The notes beneath the pieces were generated by a model. It was given only the letters and a program-made list of their open reading frames with translations, ran no database searches and had not been told where the DNA came from. Positions 31,957 through 40,068 of a DNA stretch of 64,000 bases are shown piece after piece. This stretch comes from Chloroflexota bacterium. GTDB lineage: Bacteria > Chloroflexota > Anaerolineae > J036 > Brachytrichaceae. The stretch covers positions 1 through 64,000 of the forward strand of contig JAJYKL010000003.1 in the NCBI GenBank assembly GCA_021788625.1, in the 5' to 3' direction. Every line of letters starts with the position of its first letter. Positions within the stretch are counted from its first letter, which is position 1. Made by a program: the position numbers and the translations under genes.

Positions 31957-34323
31957 ATGATGAGTACGGACTCCGTCGAAATTGCTGATCGTCTGTCGCG
32001 ACCGGTTGAAACAAAAACCAAATCAGAAGGATTAACAACTTTTGAAGCAGCGCAGAGACTCCAGCAGCATGGTCCCAACGCGGTGGCCCAGATGGCTCCC
32101 CAGGGCGTGGGGACGTTTCTACGCAAGTTTTGGGGCGTGATCCCCTGGATGCTCGAACTCGCCATCATCCTGGACCTGGTCATGGGGCGGTGGGTCGAGG
32201 CGGCAGTGATTGCCGCGCTGCTGGTGTTCAATGCAGTCCTCGGTTTCTCCCACGAGAAGCAGGCCCAGCGAGCGGTTGCACTCCTGCGCCAGCGCCTGAC
32301 GGTCAACGCTCGCGTGCGACGAGACGGCCAGTGGCAGGTACTTCCCGCCGCCAACCTCGTGCCCGACGACCTCGTGCATCTGCGCGTCGGGGACATCGTT
32401 CCCGCTGACATCGAATTGACGGATGGGCAGATTCTGGTAGACCAATCGCAGCTCACCGGAGAATCGCTCCCGGTCGAGCAGTCTATGGGCAGTACAGCCT
32501 ATTCCGGGTCACTGGTCAACCGCGGCGAAGCGACGGGCGTGGTGGCAGCGACCGGCACGCATACGTTTTATGGGAAAACGGCCGAACTGGTGCGCACCGC
32601 CGCAGCGCCGGCGCGCATCCAACGACTGATCGTGGGGATCGCTAAATATCTGGGCGTCCTCCTGGTATTCCTTGCGTTTGCATCGGTAGTGGCGGTAGTG
32701 ATCCGTGGCATGCCATTGTTGGATATGTTGCCCCTGCTGCTGATGCTTCTGGTGGCCACCGTCCCGATTGCCCTGCCGATGATGTTTACCATGTCCGCCG
32801 CACTCGGCGCCCGGGGACTGGCCGAAAACGGGATCCTGGTCACGCGTCTGTCGGCCATCGAGGACGCGGCGGGTATGGACGTGCTGTGTCTCGACAAGAC
32901 CGGCACGCTCACCCAGAACCAACTGGTAGTCGGAAAGCTCGCTCCATTCGCTTCGGCGACGCTGGACGAAGTGCTGCGCCTGGCGGCCCTGGCCTCCGAG
33001 GAAGCCACCCAGGACCCCATCGATCTCGCTATTCTTCAGGCGGCGCGTGAGCGAGGACTGCTCGACCGCCCACCGACGCGCCTGGACTTCGCGCCATTCG
33101 ATCCGGGCACGAAACGCACGGAAGCATCGGTTCGGCAGGATGGCCAGGTAGTGCGCATCCTTAAAGGCGAGCCGGCCACGATTGCCGAGCTGGCCCACAA
33201 GCCGTGGCAGGAGATCGCAAGTGAGGTCGCGCAGCTCTCGGCGGATGGGTCGCGCGTTCTGGCGGTGGCCGCTGGTACGGAGCCAACGCCATGCTTCGTG
33301 GGCTTGATTGCCTTGGGCGATCCGCCGCGCCCGGATTCCGCAGCCTTGATCCAAGATCTATACAAGCGAGGTGTGCAAGTGCGGCTCATCACCGGGGACG
33401 GGGAAGCGACTGCGCGGGCCATTGCGGCCCAGGTTGGGATCACGGGCGAAGTGGCCCCGGCCGGTACGATCCGCGAGGATCTCGATCCAGAAACCGCCGC
33501 GCGCTTCACGATTTTTCCACGGGTCTTCCCACAGGACAAGTTTTATCTCGTCCAGGCGCTTCAGAAGGCCGGTCACGTGGTCGGGATGACCGGTGATGGC
33601 GTCAACGACGCCCCTGCCCTGCGCCAGGCAGACGTGGGCATCGCGGTGGCCAACGCGAGCGACGTCGCCAAAGCGGCGGCCAGTCTCGTCCTGACCCGAC
33701 CGGGCCTGGGCGAGATCGTCCAGGCGGTCGAAGGCAGCCGCCGCATCTATCAACGAATGCGCGCGTACATCTTAACGATGATCACGCGGAAGATCGGCAT
33801 CCCTACATTTATCGCGCTGGGGATTATCCTGTTTGGCGTATCCGTGCTCAACCCGCTCCTGATGGTCTTGTTCCTGTTTGCCAGCGATTTTGCGACGATG
33901 GCCGTTTCGACGGACCGGGTGACCTCTTCGCCCACCCCGGACCGTTGGGCCGCCCGCCCCTTAGTGGCGAAAAGCCTGGGCTTCGCAGCCCTTCTGCTCT
34001 TGTTGAACAGTGGGTTGTTTTGGGTCGCGACGTACGTGTTGCATCTAGGGGTGGCCGCATCCCAGACCTTGCTCTTCGTCTGGCTGGTATTCGGCGGTTC
34101 TCAGGCTATTCTCTACGTCACCCGCGCACGCGGTTTATTCTGGACCAAACCTTATCCGGGGCGCTGGCTGGCTCTCGCCACGCTCCTTGTCGTCAGCGTG
34201 GTCGTCCTCATGGCGTCTTTGGGCTGGTTGATGGCCCCGATCTCGCTCACTTTGATTGGAGGTACGTTGCTTCTCACGATCGCTTTCCTTCTCATCGCGG
34301 ACGTCATCAAAGGCGGGCTGTGA
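31957..34323 (+). CDS. P3A-type (plasma-membrane H+-ATPase-like) cation pump
   Basis: A 788-residue P-type ATPase. Motifs: TGES in the actuator domain, phosphorylated Asp313 in DKTGTLTQNQ, TGDGVNDAPALRQADVGIAVANASDVAKAAAS hinge. Membrane helix 4 reads LLVATVPIALPMMFTMSAALG, the P3A pattern rather than the CPC of heavy-metal P1B pumps, and Asp644 in FLFASDFATMAVSTDRV matches the proton-carrying Asp of plant/fungal H+-ATPases. There is no N-terminal metal-binding domain and no C-terminal autoinhibitory tail. I use the ATG at 31957 (GAAGAAG upstream). It is third in the PadR operon. Proton extrusion for pH or membrane-energy control is the family role; another cation is possible. Confidence 0.93.
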   Translation: MMSTDSVEIADRLSRPVETKTKSEGLTTFEAAQRLQQHGPNAVAQMAPQGVGTFLRKFWGVIPWMLELAIILDLVMGRWVEAAVIAALLVFNAVLGFSHEKQAQRAVALLRQRLTVNARVRRDGQWQVLPAANLVPDDLVHLRVGDIVPADIELTDGQILVDQSQLTGESLPVEQSMGSTAYSGSLVNRGEATGVVAATGTHTFYGKTAELVRTAAAPARIQRLIVGIAKYLGVLLVFLAFASVVAVVIRGMPLLDMLPLLLMLLVATVPIALPMMFTMSAALGARGLAENGILVTRLSAIEDAAGMDVLCLDKTGTLTQNQLVVGKLAPFASATLDEVLRLAALASEEATQDPIDLAILQAARERGLLDRPPTRLDFAPFDPGTKRTEASVRQDGQVVRILKGEPATIAELAHKPWQEIASEVAQLSADGSRVLAVAAGTEPTPCFVGLIALGDPPRPDSAALIQDLYKRGVQVRLITGDGEATARAIAAQVGITGEVAPAGTIREDLDPETAARFTIFPRVFPQDKFYLVQALQKAGHVVGMTGDGVNDAPALRQADVGIAVANASDVAKAAASLVLTRPGLGEIVQAVEGSRRIYQRMRAYILTMITRKIGIPTFIALGIILFGVSVLNPLLMVLFLFASDFATMAVSTDRVTSSPTPDRWAARPLVAKSLGFAALLLLLNSGLFWVATYVLHLGVAASQTLLFVWLVFGGSQAILYVTRARGLFWTKPYPGRWLALATLLVVSVVVLMASLGWLMAPISLTLIGGTLLLTIAFLLIADVIKGGL

Positions 34324-34350
34324 TGTGGAGCGATCTGAAGGATTTGTATC

Positions 34351-34686
34351 ATGGAACGAAATAAAGAAATCACAGATGAGTCTGCTCAGAAAACTATAAT
34401 GTCAGGAAAGCAATACTGTCTCCGCCTTTATAAAGCTGGGCCAAATCGAAATCCGTCGCCAACCCAGGCTGAACAAATCCACGCGGAGCATAGACGGTAC
34501 TTGCTCCAACTGATGGCAGAAGGGAAGCTACTTGCCCACGGTCCGGCTGTTGACGACCCCGAACTCAAAGGCATAAGCATCTTCAACACAACCGATAAAG
34601 AGGAAGTGAAAAGGATATCGGATGAGGATCCGGCGGTCAAGTCAAGTCGGGTGGTGTACGAAATCTATCTATGGCAGCCCTGGTGA
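34351..34686 (+). CDS. YciI-like protein
   Basis: 111 residues, ATG preceded by GAAGGA. It matches the YciI/YCII ferredoxin-like fold: MSGKQYCLRLYKAGPNRNPSPTQAEQIHAEHRRYLLQLMAEGKLLAHGPAVDDPELKGISIFNTTDKEEVKRISDEDPAVKSSRVVYEIYLW, with the characteristic conserved His (EHRRYL) and DDP/DEDP Asp residues. Members are small dimers linked to dehalogenation or peroxidase-like chemistry; most lack an assigned reaction. It follows the pump gene by 27 bp and is probably in the same operon. A later Met (34399) is an alternative start. Confidence 0.85.
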   Translation: MERNKEITDESAQKTIMSGKQYCLRLYKAGPNRNPSPTQAEQIHAEHRRYLLQLMAEGKLLAHGPAVDDPELKGISIFNTTDKEEVKRISDEDPAVKSSRVVYEIYLWQPW

Positions 34687-35410
34687 TTTGCTGGCTGTCT
34701 TTGCTCATCCGGATGACGAAGTTTTTCGCTGTGGAGGTACGCTGGCGCTCCTGGCGCAGCGCGGCGTGCATGTCCAGGTTGTGACCTTTACGCGTGGCCA
34801 GGCAGGCTCGTGTGGACAGCCGCCGGTTTGCACGCGGGAAGAATTGGGCGCCGTGCGGACCGCCGAGTTGCTTTGTTCCTGCCGGACGCTGGGCTTGGAA
34901 CCCCCGCTGGTACTGGATTACGAAGACGGTATGCTGGCGCATGTTGTCCAGGAAGAGGGCACGGCTCGAATCACAGCTTATATCCAGACCATACGCCCGC
35001 AGGTGTTGCTGACCTGGCCGCTCCACGGGCTGTCCGGGCATCCGGATCATGCCGCAGTCAGCCGGTGGACACTGGCTGCTTATCAACAGGCGAAAAGAGC
35101 TGGCGTCGATGACCTGGTGGCTCTCTATCATCTGGCCATGCCCGATTCCCTTGCCAGAGAGCTCGGGCTGAAACAACTGCACACACTGCCCGACAATGAA
35201 GTTACCGTTACGGTCGATGTGCAAGGCGTCTGGGAGCAGAAAATGGCCGCCGTTGCCTGCCACCGCACGCAGGCAGGGGAGTCGCCGATTTTACGCGCAG
35301 CGCCTGACCGTCAGAGACGTTTTCTGGGCCGTGAGCACTTCCACCGGGCATTAGCCCTACAACAAGATGACCTGCTCTTGGAGTTGGGTCGTCAAAAAGT
35401 GGGTATCTGA
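34622..35410 (+). CDS. PIG-L/LmbE-family N-acetyl sugar deacetylase
   Basis: Zinc hydrolase that removes the acetyl group of N-acetylglucosaminyl conjugates; MshB and BshB of mycothiol and bacillithiol synthesis are relatives. The catalytic AHPDDE lies right at the start (LLAVFAHPDDEVFRCGGTLA), and the second zinc ligand in GHPDHAAVSRW near residue 140. The only ATG (34622) lies inside the YciI gene, a 65-bp overlap with poor coding sense; a TTG at 34688 just after it is an equally good start. A protein of about 240 residues is expected. Link to thiol cofactors is inference. Confidence 0.85.
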   Translation: MRIRRSSQVGWCTKSIYGSPGDLLAVFAHPDDEVFRCGGTLALLAQRGVHVQVVTFTRGQAGSCGQPPVCTREELGAVRTAELLCSCRTLGLEPPLVLDYEDGMLAHVVQEEGTARITAYIQTIRPQVLLTWPLHGLSGHPDHAAVSRWTLAAYQQAKRAGVDDLVALYHLAMPDSLARELGLKQLHTLPDNEVTVTVDVQGVWEQKMAAVACHRTQAGESPILRAAPDRQRRFLGREHFHRALALQQDDLLLELGRQKVGI

Positions 35411-35506
35411 ACCGCTGGCTCGACCAGGCGCTGCTGCTGGTCTTGTTTCCTGGTCCCGGTAGCTCTCCTGCACCGTCGCAGCCGGGTATTGGGTTATAAC
35501 GATTCT

Positions 35507-36706
35507 ATGAAGAATTCCGCCGTGGAAAACCTGTCGGCTTCTCAGTCACCTCCCCTCTCTTCTCCCTCATTGCCGGCTCTCTTCTTTGCCTTTCTCAGGT
35601 TGGGTCTGACCGCCTTCGGCGGACCGGCGATGGTGGCCTACATCCGCAAGCTGGCCGTGGAGGATAAAAGGTGGGTCGAGCCCGCATCGTTCCGCGACGG
35701 GGTCGCGCTCTGTCAGACCATCCCCGGTGCCACAGCCATGCAGACCGCCGCGTACGTGGGGTTGCGGGCCGGCGGGGTCGCGGGCGCAGCGGTCAGCTTT
35801 ATCGGGTTTGGTCTGCCGGCGTTTTGTCTGATGATCATTCTCTCCGCGGTGTATGAACAGACGCGCAACCTGCCCGCGTTTCTGTCGATATTCGGTGGGC
35901 TGCGGGTGATCATCGTCGCTCTGGTGGCCAATGCCACCCTCTCCTTTGGAAAAACAAACCTGAAAGATTGGAAGGGAGTCCTCATTGGGGCAGTCAGCGG
36001 AGTCGTCTTTGCCCTGGGTGTCAACCCCATCCTGGTCATCATGGCGGCGGCTATGCTTGGGATCATTCTCTATCGCAACAAAGCGTCCCCGGTTCCGCAG
36101 GCCACCGCGAGGAATACGGAGCGTTTTAACTGGCCCCCCGTTTACATCTTGGGTGTTTTTCTGCTGGGACTGGGTGTGCTGTTCTTGACCGACCAGCAAC
36201 TGTTTGACCTCGCGACCCTGATGGCGCGGATCGATCTGATGGCCTTCGGCGGCGGGTTTGTCTCTGTGCCATTGATGTACCGCGAGGTCGTGAATGTCCG
36301 CTCCTGGGTGGGGAGCTCGACCTTCCTGGATGGAATCGCCCTGGGTCAGATCACCCCCGGCCCCATCGTCATTACGGCCACCTTCGTTGGTTTCATCATC
36401 CGCGGTCTCCCAGGGGCGGTCGTGGGGACAGTCAGCATTTTTACGCCCTCCTTCCTGATGGTCGTCGGGGTAACCCCTTATTTTGACCGCCTGCGCAGCC
36501 ATGCCAACTTCAATCGGGCCATCGAGGGCATCCTGAACTCGTTCGTCGGTCTGCTCCTCTTTGTCACCCTTCAGTTTGCCATGGCGCTTCCCTGGGATAT
36601 CGCGCGGCTGTTCATCCTGAGCGGCGCGCTGGTCGCCTTGCTGCTCAAGCGCGATGTGCTGTGGGTGGTTCTGATCGGGGCCGTGGTTTCGGCCATCATC
36701 TTATGA
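35507..36706 (+). CDS. chrA: Chromate transporter ChrA
   Basis: 399 residues, long-chain ChrA with two homologous CHR domains. Domain 1: FLRLGLTAFGGPAMVAYIRKLAVEDKRWV, CQTIPGATAMQTAAYVGLRAGGVAG. Domain 2: LMARIDLMAFGGGFVSVPLMYREVV, IALGQITPGPIVITATFVGFIIRGLPGA. These GGP and PGP motifs are diagnostic. ChrA exports chromate across the inner membrane by proton-linked exchange. I start at ATG 35507; the earlier TTG adds six residues. It closes the intact island and strengthens the reading of the cluster as metal/oxyanion resistance. Confidence 0.92.
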   Translation: MKNSAVENLSASQSPPLSSPSLPALFFAFLRLGLTAFGGPAMVAYIRKLAVEDKRWVEPASFRDGVALCQTIPGATAMQTAAYVGLRAGGVAGAAVSFIGFGLPAFCLMIILSAVYEQTRNLPAFLSIFGGLRVIIVALVANATLSFGKTNLKDWKGVLIGAVSGVVFALGVNPILVIMAAAMLGIILYRNKASPVPQATARNTERFNWPPVYILGVFLLGLGVLFLTDQQLFDLATLMARIDLMAFGGGFVSVPLMYREVVNVRSWVGSSTFLDGIALGQITPGPIVITATFVGFIIRGLPGAVVGTVSIFTPSFLMVVGVTPYFDRLRSHANFNRAIEGILNSFVGLLLFVTLQFAMALPWDIARLFILSGALVALLLKRDVLWVVLIGAVVSAIIL

Positions 36707-36757
36707 GTTTTTAACAGCTTTCATCAAGCCGAACCATATCGGCTGTAGTCTCAGCGT

Positions 36758-37504
36758 ATGACATCCTTTCGCATCCTGCTCGTCGAAGATGAGCCGCAGA
36801 CTGCCCAGATGATGCGTTTCTACCTCGAACGGGAGGGCTTCATTGCCACGGCAGCCGGCAATGGGCCAGCAGGCGAGGTCGCTTTCCGTCACGAGCAGCC
36901 TCAGTTGGCTGTCCTCGACTTGAGGCTGCCCGGCTTTGACGGCCTGGAACTGTGTCGCCGCATCCGCCAGACGTACGCCGTGCCGATCCTGACGCTCACG
37001 GCCCGCGTTGAGGACACCGACAAGGCCATTGGCCTGGGCATCGGCGCGGACGACTACCTGACCAAACCGTTCAGTCCCACCGAACTCGTCGCCTGTGTCT
37101 AGGCGCTGTTGCGCCGGGCGTACCAGTTCGACGAGGCGCCTCGCACGGCCCTGCTGGGTGGGCCGCGTCTGTGCCTGGACCCCGCCCGCCATCTTGTCAC
37201 GCTCGATGCTCATCCGGTGGAGCTCACGCCCATTGAGTTTGAGGTGCTGCGCGTGTTGATGACCAATCCGGGCTGGGCCTTCACCCGCAGCCACCTGCTT
37301 CAGAAGGTGTGGGGCTACGACGACCAGGCGGGCGATGACACGGTCACAGCGCATTTGAGCAACCTCCGCCGCAAGCTCGACCAGCTAGGTGTCAAAGGCG
37401 CGGACTTCATCCGCACGTTGCGCGGCGCTGGCTCTCATCGTCCAGACCATCACGGCGCAGACCTTCTCGCGCTACCTGGGCGAGCAGTCTGCCGCGCACA
37501 GTGA
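36758..37504 (+). pseudogene. OmpR-family response regulator with in-frame stop
   Basis: Receiver (MTSFRILLVEDEPQTAQMM, LAVLDLRLPGFDG, LTLTARVED, DYLTKPFSPTELVA) and winged helix (LTPIEFEVLRVLMTNPGWAFTRSHLLQKVWGYDDQAGDDTVTAHLSNLRRKL) are both well preserved, but a TAG at 37100-37102, residue 115, stands where a sense codon precedes ALLRRAY. The end FIRTLRGAG runs without its own stop into a histidine-kinase fragment in another frame. Unless the TAG is read through, only a receiver is made. Confidence 0.9.
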
Positions 37505-37545
37505 GATGCTGCCTGTGATGCTGGCCGTCTATTACACCAGGCAGG
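37425..37545 (+). pseudogene. Histidine kinase N-terminal fragment
   Basis: Reads ALALIVQTITAQTFSRYLGEQSAAHSEMLP, then VMLAVYYTRQ, the first membrane helix end and extracytoplasmic start typical of an OmpR-partner kinase. It begins directly at the RTLRGAG end of the response regulator and decays after about 40 residues. No dimerisation or ATPase domain follows. Confidence 0.6.
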
Positions 37546-37963
37546 TGAGGGGTAATGCTGTCCTACCACTCCCGTCGGTTTCACCGCACTTCGACGTTGA
37601 GCTCGATTACAGGCATTGATATGCCCGACACCGTGACGCCGGTCGCCGTGACAGTTGGCAGTGGTTTCGCTGCCGGTACCACAGGTTCGGTCATTTATGT
37701 TCCCATTGTGTTGCCGCATCGTCCCCACTTCTACCGATGGTAAGAGTGTGTGATGCTTCGCCTAATCAACGCTTTTGCGCCGAGGCGACGCCGACCACGA
37801 TCGCCCGTCGCGCCACGGCCCTGGGCAGGTCCCGCGCGGCGGTCACCGTCTGTCGCACGTACGCGGGCCCGCAACCCCGCGCCCCCATAAACCGTCACGG
37901 CATCCCCGGCCAGCCACTTCGCCTGCTGGTTGGGGAGCTACAATCACACCCCAGGGGGCGCGC
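37546..37963. other. Decayed sequence, no intact gene
   Basis: No frame with an RBS and recognisable product. Short stretches look coding by composition but carry no motif. Confidence 0.5.
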
Positions 37964-38423
37964 CATGAGGCACTCTTGCATGAGGACCGTTTGGGCTCAT
38001 CTTTTCAGTTGCTTACTCGTCGCGGGCTGTGCCGACTCGCCATGACGGATGGTCGCCTCGCCCTCAGCTCAAGAGCCCGTGTCGCTGGCAATGGTCACTT
38101 CACGGGTGGTTCACTCGCCTGCACCTCAGCCCACGACCGCACCCTCTGTCGGAGTACCAGTCCCAACACCAACCACTATAACCACACCTTCACCACTTAC
38201 CACTATCTTCATGGCACTCAATCGCAGCACCCTTTACGTCACGACGGACGGGGGTAGCACGTGGCGCGAGGCCATTCCTTACGCCCGGGCTAACATCTCG
38301 GACTCGTCCGTTGGGCCGGTCTATTTCGTCGGCGCGAGATACGGGTGGTCTGCTGCCTGGCCGAACCGTCTGTTCCGCACCACCGACGGCGGCTGGACGT
38401 GGGTGATGACGCAGGTTCAGTAG
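37964..38423 (+). pseudogene. Broken BNR/YCF48-type lipoprotein
   Basis: The first frame gives a lipoprotein signal (MRHSCMRTVWAHLFSCLLVAGC) and stops after ADSP. A second frame then supplies a Pro/Thr-rich linker and MALNRSTLYVTTDGGSTWREA, then FVGARYGWSAAWPNRLFRTTDGGWTWVMT, two Asp-box repeats (xTxDGGxTW) of the BNR/YCF48 type. The two frames join near 38045. Only one or two of the usual many blades remain, so it is a truncated, frameshifted remnant. Confidence 0.65.
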
Positions 38424-38470
38424 CGCACCAAACGGATGACCTTCCACTCACCGGCATCATTAAAATCATC

Positions 38471-38519
38471 GCGTAGACAAATAGACAAATAGACGCGTAG
38501 ACAAATTTCGTTTTGTCTA
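38471..38519. repeat. TAGACAAA repeat cluster over the nuoM stop codon
   Basis: TAGACAAA occurs at 38474, 38482 and 38498, GCGTAGACAAA twice (38471, 38495), and the inverted copy TTTGTCTA at 38512-38519, which includes the nuoM TAG. The last two can form an 8-bp AT-rich hairpin; as a terminator it would be weak. Confidence 0.6.
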
Positions 38520-39977
38520 TTTCACCGCCAGCCCCGCTACCGTAAGCAGGTTCGTCACGCTCGCGCCCATCGCGCTGAAGAACGGCAGCGAGTAGAGGCC
38601 GATCACGAGTGCCAGCACCAGCAGCGGCACCACCGTCACCACCTCGCGCGTGTTCACGTCGCGCAAGCCGTCGTTGGCCGTGTCGCGGCTCTCGCCCAGG
38701 AAAATCTTCTGGTAGAAGGTCAGCAGGTACACCGCGCTCAGGATCATGCCGAGGCTGGCGAAGGCTGCCCATACCCAGTTCGCCTGAAATGCCCCTTGCA
38801 GGATGACGAACTCGCCCACGAATCCGTTCAGCGCCGGCAGGCCTACCGAGCTGAGCACGAACAGCAATGCCAGCGTCCCGTACAGCGGCATCTTGCCCCA
38901 GATCCCGCCGAAACGCGCCATCTCGCGCGTGTGCCGGCGCTCGTAAAGGTAGCCCACGATCAGGAACAGCCCGCCCGTGCTGATGCCGTGGTTCACCATC
39001 TGCAGCAGCGCTCCCTGCAGCCCCAGCGCGTTCATGCTGAAGATGCCCAGCACAATGTAGCCCATGTGGCTGACGGACGAGTAAGCCACCAGGCGCTTGG
39101 CGTCCGTCTGCGCGAAGGCCACGATGGCTCCGTACAGGATGCCGATCACAGCCAGGATCATCATCAGCGGCGCGAACAACCGGCTGGCTTCGGGGAAGAG
39201 CGCCAGGTTGAAGCGGATCAACCCGTAAGCGCCCATCTTCAGCAACACAGCCGCCAGGATCACCGAGCCCGGCGTGGGCGCCTCGGTGTGCGCGTCGGGT
39301 AGCCACGAGTGGAACGGGAACAGTGGCACCTTGATGACAAAGGCGATGGCGAAGGCCAGGAACAGTGGCACACTGGCCGCCCAAGCGCTGTTCTTCGCCA
39401 CCAGAGCGGTTAGGTCAAATGTCCCGCCGCTGAACCCCACGTACAGGATGGCCAGCAACATCAGCAGGCTGCCCGCCATGGTGTAGACGAAGAACTTCAT
39501 CGTGGCGTAAATGCGTTTTTCGCCACCCCACATGCCAATGATGAAGTACATGGGCACCAGGGCGAACTCCCAGAACACGTAGAAGAGGAACATGTCCAGA
39601 GCGAGGAACACGCCCAGCGTGGCTGTCTCCATCAACAGCACCAGCGCGTAATACTCCTTCTGCCGGTCGCGAATGGCTTCGGTTGAAGACAGAATGGCGA
39701 TAGGGAAGATTACCGTGGTCAGCATCACCAGCCAGATGCTGATGCCATCCATCCCCAGCTTGTAACCGATTCCGTACGTCTTGATCCAGTCAACCGACTC
39801 GACGTACTGATAGCCGCTTTGCGCGTTGTTGAAACCGATCAGCAGAGCGACTGATAGAGCGAAGGTGGCCAGCGAGAAGACCAGCGCCGCGATCCGCATC
39901 GCTGCTGTGGCCGAACGCGGCAGAAGCGCCACCAGTACTGCGCCGACTAAAGGAAGAAAGATGATGACTGATAACAT
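38517..39977 (-). CDS. nuoM: NADH-quinone oxidoreductase subunit M
   Basis: Proton-pumping antiporter-like membrane subunit of complex I, 486 residues, about 14 membrane helices. Signature segments: ALVLLMETATLGVFLALDMFLFYVFWEFALVPMYFIIGMWGG with the essential Glu of helix 5 (WEFALVP), LFLAFAIAFVIKVPLFPFHSWLPDAHTEAPTPGSVILA with the pumping Lys, and RLVAYSSVSHMGYIVLG. Last gene of the operon in this window; nuoN, which normally follows, is absent. Confidence 0.96.
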   Translation of the reverse strand: MLSVIIFLPLVGAVLVALLPRSATAAMRIAALVFSLATFALSVALLIGFNNAQSGYQYVESVDWIKTYGIGYKLGMDGISIWLVMLTTVIFPIAILSSTEAIRDRQKEYYALVLLMETATLGVFLALDMFLFYVFWEFALVPMYFIIGMWGGEKRIYATMKFFVYTMAGSLLMLLAILYVGFSGGTFDLTALVAKNSAWAASVPLFLAFAIAFVIKVPLFPFHSWLPDAHTEAPTPGSVILAAVLLKMGAYGLIRFNLALFPEASRLFAPLMMILAVIGILYGAIVAFAQTDAKRLVAYSSVSHMGYIVLGIFSMNALGLQGALLQMVNHGISTGGLFLIVGYLYERRHTREMARFGGIWGKMPLYGTLALLFVLSSVGLPALNGFVGEFVILQGAFQANWVWAAFASLGMILSAVYLLTFYQKIFLGESRDTANDGLRDVNTREVVTVVPLLVLALVIGLYSLPFFSAMGASVTNLLTVAGLAVK

Positions 39978-40068
39978 GTTTATTCATTCGTGCCGGAGTC
40001 ATGCACCCAATGCAAGACCCGGGATCATTCAATCCTGGGCAGTGCAAGGCTCCTGCCGCATTGCATCC

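Noticed and set aside
32509-33354. 281-codon minus-strand ORF in the P-type ATPase gene
   Set aside because: Composition is that of a shadow frame; the + strand carries all P-type motifs.
35567-36502. 311-codon minus-strand ORF opposite chrA
   Set aside because: His/Gly/Asp-rich antisense reading without family similarity.
37737-38045. 102-codon + ORF ending in the lipoprotein signal
   Set aside because: Only the last 26 codons (a signal peptide) have meaning; the earlier part has no RBS and reads as noise.
38471-38519. Possible CRISPR-like array from the TAGACAAA repeats
   Set aside because: Units are 8 bp with no spacers of regular length and no cas genes; treated as a simple repeat.
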